This document shows positions 56,534-64,000 of a stretch of DNA of 64,000 bases, piece by piece; within the stretch, counting starts at the first letter, position 1, and the number at the start of each line of letters is the position of its first letter. This stretch comes from Kosakonia sacchari SP1 (GTDB lineage Bacteria; Pseudomonadota; Gammaproteobacteria; Enterobacterales; Enterobacteriaceae), in the NCBI RefSeq assembly GCF_000300455.3, contig NZ_CP007215.2:1798001-1862000 (forward strand), given 5' to 3'. The notes under the pieces are model-generated. The model saw nothing but the letters and a program-made list of their open reading frames with translations, made no database searches and was not told the DNA's origin. Both the position numbers and the translations under genes were made by a program.

Positions 56534-57327
56534 TTGAGGCCTTCGCGCCAGCCCGCCGCGCCCTCTTGTTGCGTATGATAAACCCGTGGCGGGCTATCCT
56601 GACGCAGCCTTACCCCTTCACGATTAAGACCTTTTACCACCACGGCGTAGTCGACATTATCGAGTAGTGGCGCATCGTTTGGTCCATCGCCCAGCCCAAC
56701 CGTAACCGCGCGTTTGCCCTGGTAATGGCGATATTGTCGGGTCAGCCAGTTTACGGCCTGATCTTTTCCGCCGCGCTCATCCAGCACATGCCAGAATCGT
56801 GCTCCCTGGACAACACGTAAACCCAGTTGCGCCAGCGCATCATCAAAGGCGTTCATGCACTCATCGCTGTCGCGCCAGATCAGCGTTTCAGAGGCTTCCT
56901 GCAACTTAGCGAGGTTAGCCTGCGCAGGCGTAAGCCCCGTTAACTCTGCCAGAACATGTTCATCCAGCTCTGTAAATGTGGTGAATTTCCAGCCATTGCT
57001 CAGGCGTAATTGGGTCAGCACGCGGGCGATTTCGGCATGGGGGGAACCGGTAATAATCCGTGGGTAGTCGTCGTGATCTTGCCAGTGTTCATCTAACTGA
57101 ATCACCGCGCCGTTTTCGGCAATAAAGGGCAGGCCTTGCAGTTGCAAAAGATTTTGTATGGCGATCATTTCTGCCGCCGTTTTGCTGCTGCAAAGGATCA
57201 CCGGTATTTGCCGCTGGCGCAGACGCGCAAGCCACTCAGCAGCAGGTTGCCATTCACCCGTATGGCTATCCAGCAATGTTCCTTCTATGTCAGTAAAGAT
57301 TAGTAATGGGTCGTCCAGGCTCGGCAT
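56497..57327 (-). CDS. yedP: YedP, mannosyl-3-phosphoglycerate phosphatase-like HAD protein
   Basis: The 276-residue HAD hydrolase has motif I as [12 protein letters not shown] (residues 11-22), motif II CSSKT, a C2-type cap and motif [14 protein letters not shown] (about residues 213-224). The second residue of the usual DxD pair is Glu (codon GAA), where E. coli YedP has Asp, as far as I remember. That Asp is the acid/base of most HAD phosphatases, so activity may be reduced. It is convergent with dgcQ. Confidence 0.88.
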   Translation of the reverse strand: MPSLDDPLLIFTDIEGTLLDSHTGEWQPAAEWLARLRQRQIPVILCSSKTAAEMIAIQNLLQLQGLPFIAENGAVIQLDEHWQDHDDYPRIITGSPHAEIARVLTQLRLSNGWKFTTFTELDEHVLAELTGLTPAQANLAKLQEASETLIWRDSDECMNAFDDALAQLGLRVVQGARFWHVLDERGGKDQAVNWLTRQYRHYQGKRAVTVGLGDGPNDAPLLDNVDYAVVVKGLNREGVRLRQDSPPRVYHTQQEGAAGWREGLNHLFGITSTEQT

Positions 57328-57427
57328 AGTGAACTCCTCTGGCAGTCTGTGTCGGGAGACTTTTGTCGCGCATTGTATGCAGTAGAATACAGTTGTATGT
57401 GCTAATTCATTGATTTATAGATATTTC

Positions 57428-57454
57428 TTGTCTTAAGTATGTTTTATCTATAGA
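57428..57454 (+). promoter_or_regulatory. Putative dsrA promoter
   Basis: TTGTCT (57428-57433) and TATAGA (57449-57454), 15 bases apart, lie about 7 bases before the expected first base of DsrA. Confidence 0.5.
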
Positions 57455-57460
57455 GTTATT

Positions 57461-57547
57461 CTCACATCAGATTCCCTGGTGTACGAATTTTAAGTGCTTC
57501 TTGCGAGAGCAAGTTTGTCCCGGCCGTTTCGGCGGCCGGGATGTTTT
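57461..57547 (+). ncRNA. dsrA: DsrA small regulatory RNA
   Basis: The 5' stem (CACATCAGATTCCCTGGTGTA), the pairing segment (ACGAATTTTAAGTGCTTCTTGC) and the GAGCAAGTTTG hairpin follow E. coli DsrA closely. The E. coli RNA opens the rpoS leader and represses hns, with Hfq. The terminator stem is a different sequence (TCCCGGCCG / CGGCCGGGA) with a T-run broken by G. It lies between yedP and yodD on the opposite strand. Confidence 0.9.
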
Positions 57548-57549
57548 CT

Positions 57550-57780
57550 TCAGCGATTCGCCTCCGTAATACTGAAGTCATGCACGTCCAGTTCAAATGC
57601 TTCCGCCAGTTCCCGCCAGGTATGATATTCCCGACCATCCACGCTCACGCGCTGGCCATCTTCGTCATCGACACGATGCACTTCGCTTTCGCTGATTTCG
57701 TTAATTGCAGCCAGCAGGGCATCGACATCGATATGCACGTCCCGCTTTGCGGTCTCGCTATACTCTTTGACTGTTTTCAC
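57550..57780 (-). CDS. yodD: YodD small protein
   Basis: The 76-residue acidic protein is nearly the same as E. coli YodD (ALLAAINEISESEVHR; VDGREYHTWRELAEAFELD). E. coli YodD is stress-induced; molecular function unknown. GGAGGTGA lies 6 bases upstream of the start. Convergent with dsrA, 3 bases after its end. Confidence 0.92.
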   Translation of the reverse strand: MKTVKEYSETAKRDVHIDVDALLAAINEISESEVHRVDDEDGQRVSVDGREYHTWRELAEAFELDVHDFSITEANR

Positions 57781-57907
57781 GCCGTCACCTCCTTCATAAA
57801 TGCAGTGTTAAGTATAGTCGGTAGAAAAAATCGCCAGCTAAACGCAGGCACGCTGTCAGGGCAACGGTTTTGTTCTACACTGGCGTAAATGCGAGAGGAG
57901 GGTACTT

Positions 57908-58096
57908 ATGAAGGTTAACGATCGGGTTACGGTCAAAACGGACGGGGGTCCACGCCGTCCGGGAGTGGTATTGGCTGTCGAAGCGTTTAATGAAGGTACG
58001 ATGTACCTGGTCTCACTGGAAGATTACCCGCTCGGGATTTGGTTCTTTAATGAAAAAGACCACCCGGACGGCGTATTTGTAGAACGTGCAGATTAA
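57908..58096 (+). CDS. dsrB: DsrB small protein
   Basis: The 62-residue protein matches E. coli DsrB in length and along the whole sequence ([30 protein letters not shown]). It is a small beta-rich protein of unknown function, expressed in stationary phase in E. coli. GAGGAGG is 6 bases before the start. It is convergent with rcsA. Confidence 0.94.
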   Translation: MKVNDRVTVKTDGGPRRPGVVLAVEAFNEGTMYLVSLEDYPLGIWFFNEKDHPDGVFVERAD

Positions 58097-58099
58097 TAT

Positions 58100-58123
58100 T
58101 TCGCCCTCCGGCTGGAGGGTGAA
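58100..58123. terminator. Bidirectional terminator between dsrB and rcsA
   Basis: TTCGCCCTCC-GGCT-GGAGGGTGAA is a stem over about 10 pairs with one G-T, sitting between convergent stops. Confidence 0.75.
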
Positions 58124-58138
58124 TTGATAAAAATAGCC

Positions 58139-58762
58139 TCAACGCATATTAACAAATATACCCGTGGTAACATTATCTGTTAGCCGCACTACATGATAGA
58201 TAACCTGTTTATTATGCGTTTTAATTTTTCTTTTAATATTACCCTTATGTGATGATACTGTTTTCGCTTTAATATTCATCTGATCGGAGATTTGAATCGT
58301 ATCCTGCCCGGACATCCACATTTTCAACATGCTGGACTCGGTACGACTTAGTGAAAGTGTTGGTAAGTTAATGGTCCCAACGCTTTTTTTCTCTTTGTTG
58401 AGACAATCTCCCAGAATATTATCCAGCGACTCAGGCTTGATTGATTTAGAACTAATCAATAAGTTTTTGCGAACCAAAAGATATTCGTCAAAGTGGATAT
58501 TGGCGATAGCCATAAACACAATAAAAAGTGTACGGGGATGCTGATTAATGACTTGCTTTATATGTTGACTGCTGCTTGGGTCATGAATAAAGCAGTCCTC
58601 ATTAATAAACACCACGGTTGGCTGAAGTGTGGCGCAAGCTGATTCGAGTTCATCAACTGTCTGGATGTCGTTGATATCTCGCTTTTTAACCCCCCGGCTT
58701 GTCAGATACCCTGTTAATCCCAACCGGGTATAACTGCATAAATCCATAATAATCGTTGACAT
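58139..58762 (-). CDS. rcsA: RcsA, auxiliary regulator of capsule synthesis
   Basis: The 207-residue protein partners RcsB to activate colanic acid genes and repress flhDC. The C-terminal LuxR-type helix-turn-helix is [42 protein letters not shown] (about residues 137-178). The protein is of E. coli length. An RcsAB box lies about 250 bases upstream, so autoactivation is likely. Lon protease degrades the E. coli protein. Confidence 0.95.
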   Translation of the reverse strand: MSTIIMDLCSYTRLGLTGYLTSRGVKKRDINDIQTVDELESACATLQPTVVFINEDCFIHDPSSSQHIKQVINQHPRTLFIVFMAIANIHFDEYLLVRKNLLISSKSIKPESLDNILGDCLNKEKKSVGTINLPTLSLSRTESSMLKMWMSGQDTIQISDQMNIKAKTVSSHKGNIKRKIKTHNKQVIYHVVRLTDNVTTGIFVNMR

Positions 58763-59007
58763 GGCATACCCTCACTCAATGCGTAACGATAATTCACCAC
58801 CCGCCAGAAGCTTCAGAAGCCATACAGGAAAAACTTATATTACTGAAGTACGACGCGAAACTTCAGGCGAACCCACTATCCCGTAAAGTTAGGTATAATT
58901 TGCCAGGAATCATCTTAAAGTAAAGTAAATGTTGCGTTCTGTGAGAAGGCTAAAAACAAATAAGCCGCGCCAGATATATGGTGGGGGATGTTTTTCAAAT
59001 TTAACTT

Positions 59008-59021
59008 TAGGAATATCCTCA
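59008..59021 (-). promoter_or_regulatory. RcsAB box upstream of rcsA
   Basis: The minus strand reads TGAGGATATTCCTA, matching the consensus TAAGAATATTCCTA at 12 of 14 positions. It lies about 246 bases before the rcsA start and 19 bases from the end of fliR, in the rcsA leader region (58763-59039), which otherwise holds no gene. Confidence 0.75.
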
Positions 59022-59039
59022 GAAAGGCATTACTAAAGG

Positions 59040-59837
59040 TCAGGGATTACTATTCTGTGGAAGTTCGCTAACAATATCAGCTAACAGATTGAAAATCTCA
59101 CTGAATAATCGCTCACAATAAGGAGCGATTAACGGCATCATTGCCGCCATCAGTAAAATCCCAACGCTTAACGTAACGGGAAAACCAATCACGAACACCG
59201 ACAATTGTGGTGCCATGCGGTTCAGTAAACCAAGGGAAAGGTTAATGGTCAGCAGCAATGTGATAACCGGTAACGCCAGCATTAATCCATTGAGGAAGAT
59301 CATGCCTGCTGCCCGCGTGAGCGCCAGGTAGGCATTGCTGTTTACCGGGTTACCGCCAATCGGCAGGGTGTGGAAGGTGTCGACCAGCATCGAGATTAAC
59401 CACAAATGCCCGTTAAACGTGAGGAACAACAGCAGTGCCAGCATGTCGAGGATGCGCGCCAGCACCGGCATGTTTAAGTGGCTGGTGGGGTCGACAAAGG
59501 TGGCGAAAGAGAGGCCCATTTGCAGGCCAATCAGCTCACCGGCGGTACGAATCGTCGCAAAGGCGAACTGCATCGTAAAACCGAGCGCAACGCCAATCAG
59601 GATCTGCTGCAGCGCCAGCCAAAGTGCCGCCGGGGCGAATACCGGAACATCCGGCGTTGGCGGCAGGGTTGGGGCGATAACAATAGTAATTACAATCCCC
59701 AGCCCCACTTTTATCCGGCGCGGAATACGCGATTCGCTGAGGATCGGCGCGGTCATAATTAACGCCATCACGCGCAGCAGCGGCCAGAAATACATACTGA
59801 TCCAATGCAGCCACTGATCGCTGGTGACGTTCAACAT
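59040..59837 (-). CDS. fliR: FliR, flagellar export gate protein
   Basis: The 265-residue membrane protein is part of the FliPQR export channel at the base of the flagellum. At least six hydrophobic helices are visible, with the family motif [19 protein letters not shown] near the end. It starts 8 bases after the fliQ stop and is the last gene of the operon. Confidence 0.95.
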   Translation of the reverse strand: MLNVTSDQWLHWISMYFWPLLRVMALIMTAPILSESRIPRRIKVGLGIVITIVIAPTLPPTPDVPVFAPAALWLALQQILIGVALGFTMQFAFATIRTAGELIGLQMGLSFATFVDPTSHLNMPVLARILDMLALLLFLTFNGHLWLISMLVDTFHTLPIGGNPVNSNAYLALTRAAGMIFLNGLMLALPVITLLLTINLSLGLLNRMAPQLSVFVIGFPVTLSVGILLMAAMMPLIAPYCERLFSEIFNLLADIVSELPQNSNP

Positions 59838-59845
59838 AAGTCGGC

Positions 59846-60115
59846 TTACCCGATGATATAAGGAATGTTGTTGAACAGGGTGCGCATGTAATCAAGCAGT
59901 AAATTCAGCATCCACGGCCCGGCAACCACAATCGTGACAAACACGGCGATGATTTTCGGGATAAAGGAGAGCGTCATTTCGTTGATCTGCGTCGCCGCCT
60001 GCAAAATACTGATAACCAGGCCTGTGACCAGCGCAACCAGCAGCAGTGGGGCAGCGAGCGCGAGAGCGACTTTCATCGCCTCGGTGCCCATCATCATGAC
60101 CGATTCTGGTGTCAT
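59846..60115 (-). CDS. fliQ: FliQ, flagellar export gate protein
   Basis: The 89-residue protein has two membrane helices with the conserved [24 protein letters not shown] loop. Four copies join FliP and FliR in the export gate. It lies 9 bases after the fliP stop. Confidence 0.95.
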   Translation of the reverse strand: MTPESVMMMGTEAMKVALALAAPLLLVALVTGLVISILQAATQINEMTLSFIPKIIAVFVTIVVAGPWMLNLLLDYMRTLFNNIPYIIG

Positions 60116-60124
60116 GGCTTACTC

Positions 60125-60862
60125 CTAACTGTAAAAGCTCTGGGCGAGCGAGCTGACCAGTAACTGCCAGCCATCGACCAGCACGAATAGCATTAGTTTG
60201 AACGGCAGGGCAATGGTTGCGGGAGGTACCATCATCATCCCGAGCGCCATCAGGACGCTGGCGATCACCAGATCGATAATCAGGAACGGAATAAAGATCG
60301 TAAAACCAATCTGGAATGCGGTTTTCAGCTCGCTGGTGACATAAGCGGGTAGCAGAATACGCATTGATACGGCTTCCGGCCCCTGAATCGGCGGGCTATT
60401 AGAAAGACGGGCAAACAGCGCCAAATCGGCTTCGCGCGTCTGGCGCAGCATAAATTCGCGCAGCGGCTGCGCGCCGCGTTCCAGCGCCACATCGACAGAG
60501 ATTTTATTCTCGCTAAACGGCTGATAGGCGTCGGTATAAATCTTGTCGATCACCGGCGACATAATAAAAAAGGTCAAAAACAGCGCCAGCCCAAGCAGCA
60601 CCTGGTTCGGCGGTGCAGACGGTGTTCCCAGCGCGTTTCGCAGCAGGCCGAAGACAATGATGATGCGGGTAAAGCTGGTCATCATCAGCAAAATGGCGGG
60701 CAGGAAGGTAAGCGAGGTAATAAATACCAGCGTCTGCACCGGCAGCGACCAGCTCTGGCCACCACCGGCAATCGGCTGGCTAATCAAACCCGGAAGTTGT
60801 GCAAATGCCGCAGGGGCAACTAGCCATAATCCGGCCAGCGCAAAAGAGAACAAACGGCGCAT
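60125..60862 (-). CDS. fliP: FliP, flagellar export gate protein
   Basis: The 245-residue protein has an N-terminal signal peptide (cleaved near AAFA-Q) and the hallmark [20 protein letters not shown] (about residues 61-80) and [22 protein letters not shown] (about 190-211). Five copies form the gate. Its start overlaps the fliO stop by one base. Confidence 0.96.
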   Translation of the reverse strand: MRRLFSFALAGLWLVAPAAFAQLPGLISQPIAGGGQSWSLPVQTLVFITSLTFLPAILLMMTSFTRIIIVFGLLRNALGTPSAPPNQVLLGLALFLTFFIMSPVIDKIYTDAYQPFSENKISVDVALERGAQPLREFMLRQTREADLALFARLSNSPPIQGPEAVSMRILLPAYVTSELKTAFQIGFTIFIPFLIIDLVIASVLMALGMMMVPPATIALPFKLMLFVLVDGWQLLVSSLAQSFYS

Positions 60863-61236
60863 CAGGATCTCCCGGAACGCTTAAGCAAATTCTTCATCAC
60901 GGTCTGGAAATCCACATTTTTCACGTTCACGTCTTCACTTTCTGCGGGTGCGGGAGGAAGTTTGTGCAACAGATTGATGTTGGTGGGCGTAACGCCCAGC
61001 ACCAGGCGTGCATCTTCAACATCCACGATCACCACGCGTTCGCGCGGGCCGACCGTGGTGCTGGCGGTCACTTTTAAACCCCGGCCACTGGCGGTTTTGC
61101 CGCCGAGGCCAAGGCGTTTGGCGAGCCACGCGATAATCAGAATTAACGCGATCATGCCAAACAGCGCGCCACTGACCTGCAACAGTGGCGAACCGGAAAG
61201 GGCAGACGGTTGGGAAACCGTGGCCTGTGTTTTCAT
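60862..61236 (-). CDS. fliO: FliO, export gate assembly protein
   Basis: The 124-residue protein has one membrane helix (about residues 22-42) and a short cytoplasmic domain with [23 protein letters not shown]. FliO stabilises FliP during assembly of the gate. It is 7 bases after the fliN stop. Confidence 0.93.
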   Translation of the reverse strand: MKTQATVSQPSALSGSPLLQVSGALFGMIALILIIAWLAKRLGLGGKTASGRGLKVTASTTVGPRERVVIVDVEDARLVLGVTPTNINLLHKLPPAPAESEDVNVKNVDFQTVMKNLLKRSGRS

Positions 61237-61243
61237 GCTCGAC

Positions 61244-61660
61244 TCAGCGGCTCAAACGACGCATACGCTCGGAAGGGGTGATGATATCAGTGATACGTAC
61301 GCCGTATTTATCCGCAACGACCACCACTTCACCCTGAGCAATCAGATAACCGTTGATCAGGATATCAAGCGGTTCGCCCGCCAGCCCGTCAAGTGCCACC
61401 ACGGAACCCTGCGTCAAACGCAGCAGCTCTTTAATTGTCATACGCGTACGACCCAGTTCCACGGTCAGTTTGACCGGGATATCCATAATCAGGTCGATAT
61501 CCTGGAGAGTGCCGCCAACATCACCACCGCCGATCTGCTGGAACACGGCATCGGCCGCGCTTTTCGTTGCGGGAGTGGTTTTTTGTTCGTTCAACGCGTC
61601 AGCCCACAGATCGTCCAGTGCTCCGCTGTTCTCATCGGACGGATTGTTCATATCACTCAT
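61244..61660 (-). CDS. fliN: FliN, flagellar switch protein
   Basis: The 138-residue protein has an acidic, variable N-terminus and the SpoA domain (IDLIMDIPVKLTVELGRTRMTIKELLRL onwards). It forms the lower C-ring with FliM. Its start overlaps the fliM stop by 4 bases. Confidence 0.96.
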   Translation of the reverse strand: MSDMNNPSDENSGALDDLWADALNEQKTTPATKSAADAVFQQIGGGDVGGTLQDIDLIMDIPVKLTVELGRTRMTIKELLRLTQGSVVALDGLAGEPLDILINGYLIAQGEVVVVADKYGVRITDIITPSERMRRLSR

Positions 61661-62661
61661 TTGGGCTGTTCCTCATTCAGCGAATTCAAAATCGGGTTTA
61701 TCAAGTGCTCTACACGTAACGCATATTGTCCGTTGACCGTACCATACTGGCTCGTTAGCACCGGTACGCCGTCCACATGAGCGATAATGCGATCGGGTTT
61801 ATCAATCGGCAGCACATCGCCGGGTTGGAGCTTAAGTATCTGCGACAGGCGCAGGGGAATATCCGCGAAATTGGCAATCAAATTCAGTTCAGAGTGCTGA
61901 ACCTGACGCACCAGGTTGTCACGCCAGTTCTGGTCTTCATTACGGGAGTTTTCCAGCGGCGGGTTAACCAACGTTTCGCGCAGCGGTTCAATCATGCTAA
62001 ACGGCAGGCAGATATTGAACTCACCCGTCAGGTTGCCGATTTCAACATGGAACGGCGTATTCACAACAATGTCGTTTGGCGATGTCGTGATGTTGGTGAA
62101 TTTTACCTGCATCTCCGAACGCACATATTCCACGTCCAGCGGGTGAATCGCCTTCCATGCATCGCTGTAGGCTTCAAGCGCCAGCTTCAGCATGCGGTTG
62201 ATAACGCGCTGTTCAGTGTGCGTAAATTCACGGCCTTCCACTTTCGTTGGAAAACGCCCGTCGCCACCGAACAAGTTATCCACGGCGATAAACACCAGGC
62301 TTGGCGAGAAAACAAACAGGCCGGTGCCGCGCAGTGGTTTCAGGTGGATCAAGTTAAGGTTGGTCGGAACGGGTAAGTTACGCGCAAACTCGTGATAGGG
62401 TTGAATGCGGATCGCGCCGACGGTGATATCCGGGCTACGACGCAGCAAGTTAAACAACCCCATACGGAACTGACGCGCAAAACGCTCGTTGATGATCTCC
62501 AGCGCTTGCAGACGCTCACGCACCACGCGGCGCTGGGTATTGGGGTCATAGGGGCGAATATCGCTATCGCCGCCCATACCCGGTTGCGGATCATCACTCT
62601 TATCGCTGTCTCCGTTGAGCAGCGCGTCGATTTCGGCCTGAGAAAGAATGCTATCGCCCAT
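61657..62661 (-). CDS. fliM: FliM, flagellar switch protein
   Basis: The 334-residue protein binds phosphorylated CheY and sets rotation direction. The N-terminal CheY-binding peptide ILSQAEIDALLNG is at residues 4-16, followed by the middle domain (GGDGRFPTKVEGREFTHTEQRV) and the C-terminal SpoA domain. The N-terminal linker has DSDKSDDPQPGMGGDSD. It starts 4 bases after the fliL stop. Confidence 0.96.
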   Translation of the reverse strand: MGDSILSQAEIDALLNGDSDKSDDPQPGMGGDSDIRPYDPNTQRRVVRERLQALEIINERFARQFRMGLFNLLRRSPDITVGAIRIQPYHEFARNLPVPTNLNLIHLKPLRGTGLFVFSPSLVFIAVDNLFGGDGRFPTKVEGREFTHTEQRVINRMLKLALEAYSDAWKAIHPLDVEYVRSEMQVKFTNITTSPNDIVVNTPFHVEIGNLTGEFNICLPFSMIEPLRETLVNPPLENSRNEDQNWRDNLVRQVQHSELNLIANFADIPLRLSQILKLQPGDVLPIDKPDRIIAHVDGVPVLTSQYGTVNGQYALRVEHLINPILNSLNEEQPK

Positions 62662-62665
62662 GTCT

Positions 62666-63133
62666 TTACCGCAAAATGAAAGCTGTATAAAGAACGTCAG
62701 TGACTTCCTGCTTCGGCTGTCCTGGCACTAATGGCGTTGCGATCGTCTCTTTAATCGCGGTAGCAAGGTTCTGCTTGCCTTCGTTGGTTGCAAGCTGTGC
62801 TGCGTCCTGACGTGAGAACAACATCAACAAGCGACTGCGTACTTCCGGCAGATATTCGCTAAGTCTGGCGCGCGTAGCGTCATCTTTCAGACGCAGTGTG
62901 ATACCGACATACAACACACGGTCAGCATCGCCCAGATTTACAGTGAAGGTGTCGAGAGCGAAGAAAACCGGCGCAGGCGGAGGAGGCGCTTCCACTTTTG
63001 CGTTAGCCGCAGGTTTCTGTTGCATACGCCAGTAACTATAGCCAGCGGTGGCGCAAGCTGCGAGTGTGATTAACACCAGCAGCGGGATCCAGATAGAGCG
63101 CTTACGTTTTTTGTTAATAGCGGAGTCAGTCAT
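62666..63133 (-). CDS. fliL: FliL, flagellar basal-body-associated protein
   Basis: The 155-residue single-pass protein has a basic start (NKKRKRSIW), a membrane helix (about residues 15-33) and a periplasmic stomatin-like domain ending [10 protein letters not shown]. It strengthens the stator-rotor link. The 103-base gap to fliK has no clear class 2 promoter that I can name; a TAAA near the fliK stop and GATTAT further on resemble sigma-28 elements only weakly. Confidence 0.94.
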   Translation of the reverse strand: MTDSAINKKRKRSIWIPLLVLITLAACATAGYSYWRMQQKPAANAKVEAPPPPAPVFFALDTFTVNLGDADRVLYVGITLRLKDDATRARLSEYLPEVRSRLLMLFSRQDAAQLATNEGKQNLATAIKETIATPLVPGQPKQEVTDVLYTAFILR

Positions 63134-63236
63134 CTGTTACGGGCTTCCTGTTAATACTGCTTATGAGCTGATTATCCCGTGTCCTGCTCCCGTCAAAGGG
63201 TGGAAAAGACGGGGATAATCATGCTACCTCTGGCGT

Positions 63237-64000
63237 TTAGGCAAAGATGTCGACTGCGCCGTTGCCACGAGCCGCAGATTGCAGGCTCGCCGGGGCGACT
63301 AACGCGTCGCCATCATCCGTGCCAAACAGATCGCCTGCGCCCGAACGTGAAGCCTGTTGCTGCTGTTGAGAGGCCTGCTGTTGCTGCTGCTGACCGGCAA
63401 AAGACTCGCTGCTGATATTGCTCTGACCCAACTGAATACCGTTTTCTGCAAGCGAGGTACGCAGCATCGGCAGCGCCGCTTCCAGTGCCTGACGTACATG
63501 GCTGTGCGCTGACACCATCTGCAACTGCGCCTGGTTATCTTCGAGCTTAATAGAAATCTGAACCTGACCCAGATCTTCCGGATGCAGACGCAGCTCCGCG
63601 CTCTGCTGGCCCTGACGGGTAAAGAGCGTGACATGCTGGCTGATATTCTGCTGCCACTCATGGCTGCCCAGCGGGGCGCTGATCACCGGTGCGGCGACAG
63701 GCGTGCTGGCCTGCGCAGCGCTGGCGGTGGTAGTCACCGGCGCGATGCTGGCAGTGGTATTGGTGGTTTGCAGCGCATTGTCATTATCCTTCTTCACCGC
63801 CGCAGAAGAGGAGGCGAGCACCGCCGTCTGCTGGGCATCATCCGCTACATGGAACGGCGTGGTACCGGCAGCGCTATCATTTTTCGCACTGCCGTGCGGT
63901 AAATCGGTATCTGCCGTCAGCGAACTGGTATTCAGTGCGCGGTTCGCTGCTTTAGCGACATCAACGCCGCCGGTTGCACTGGCAGGTTGGGCGCTGGTGG
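63237..64000 (-). CDS. fliK: FliK, hook-length control protein (C-terminal part; start outside window)
   Basis: The frame is open to the right edge, giving about 253 C-terminal residues. The conserved C-terminal domain has [17 protein letters not shown] and [15 protein letters not shown] (about 90-140 residues from the end), which contacts FlhB to switch export from hook to filament. A Gln-rich stretch ([13 protein letters not shown]) follows, and the part nearer the edge is Ala/Thr/Ser-rich linker. Shorter starts inside this frame are not real. Confidence 0.93.
   Translation of the reverse strand, partial: TSAQPASATGGVDVAKAANRALNTSSLTADTDLPHGSAKNDSAAGTTPFHVADDAQQTAVLASSSAAVKKDNDNALQTTNTTASIAPVTTTASAAQASTPVAAPVISAPLGSHEWQQNISQHVTLFTRQGQQSAELRLHPEDLGQVQISIKLEDNQAQLQMVSAHSHVRQALEAALPMLRTSLAENGIQLGQSNISSESFAGQQQQQQASQQQQQASRSGAGDLFGTDDGDALVAPASLQSAARGNGAVDIFA

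Noticed and set aside
1..64000. CRISPR arrays, insertion sequences or prophage
   Set aside because: No regularly spaced repeats, transposase, integrase or phage structural gene was found; repeated sequences are tRNA units and small palindromes.

Overview
The window is chromosomal DNA from a motile member of the Enterobacteriaceae, about 55% GC. Gene content and order largely follow the E. coli K-12 segment fliK-fliR / rcsA / dsrA / dgcQ / yedA / vsr / serU / mtfA / asn tRNAs / nac-cbl / erfK / cob / tmaR-yeeA, read in the opposite direction. A full anaerobic cobalamin operon, nac, cbl, shiA and a secreted chorismate mutase suggest a Kosakonia, Enterobacter or Klebsiella-like genus. Species is not determined.

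Layout. 0-1.5 kb: the end of yeeA and tmaR. 1.5-17.3 kb: pduX on the minus strand, then a cobalamin riboswitch and the operon cbiABCDETFGHJKL-cbiP-cobUST. This encodes cobalt insertion, ring contraction, amidation and nucleotide-loop assembly. The cobalt transporter genes cbiMNQO, normally between cbiL and cbiP, are missing, and a short piece resembling the C-terminus of CbiO remains in the gap. 17.3-20.9 kb: an inserted block with an ArsR-type regulator divergent from a second elongation factor G gene, then a HigBA-like toxin-antitoxin pair. 20.9-29.4 kb: erfK, a luciferase-like oxidoreductase, then a lower-GC accessory stretch with a cold-shock-domain protein, a YaiL-like protein and several frameshifted genes, ending with a secreted hydrolase. 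29.7-49.5 kb: four identical tRNA-Asn genes divide the DNA into modules (yeeO; aminopeptidase P, amn, acuRI and a chemoreceptor; nac-cbl-shiA-aroQ and others). Relative to E. coli the modules are reordered, which suggests recombination between the tRNA copies. 49.6-58.8 kb: mtfA, serU, yedJ, vsr without dcm, yedA, yedI, yodC, dgcQ, yedP, dsrA, yodD, dsrB and rcsA. 59.0-64.0 kb: the flagellar operon fliR to fliK on the minus strand; fliK runs off the window.

Regulation visible in the sequence: a B12 riboswitch, a sigma-54 promoter with an NtrC site before nac, a possible sigma-28 promoter before the chemoreceptor, an RcsAB box upstream of rcsA, the DsrA small RNA, and an intrinsic terminator inside the aroQ leader that looks like an attenuator.

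Four genes (a YmjA-like gene, a rhodanese, an MFS transporter and an HxlR regulator) would each be restored by adding one G or C to a short homopolymer. This could be recent decay or a base-calling problem and should be settled before any is called a pseudogene. I see no insertion sequence, prophage, integrase or CRISPR array. The most unusual items are the arsR-fusA2 block, the excised cobalt transporter, the aroQ leader and a possible small-RNA gene near 45.2 kb.
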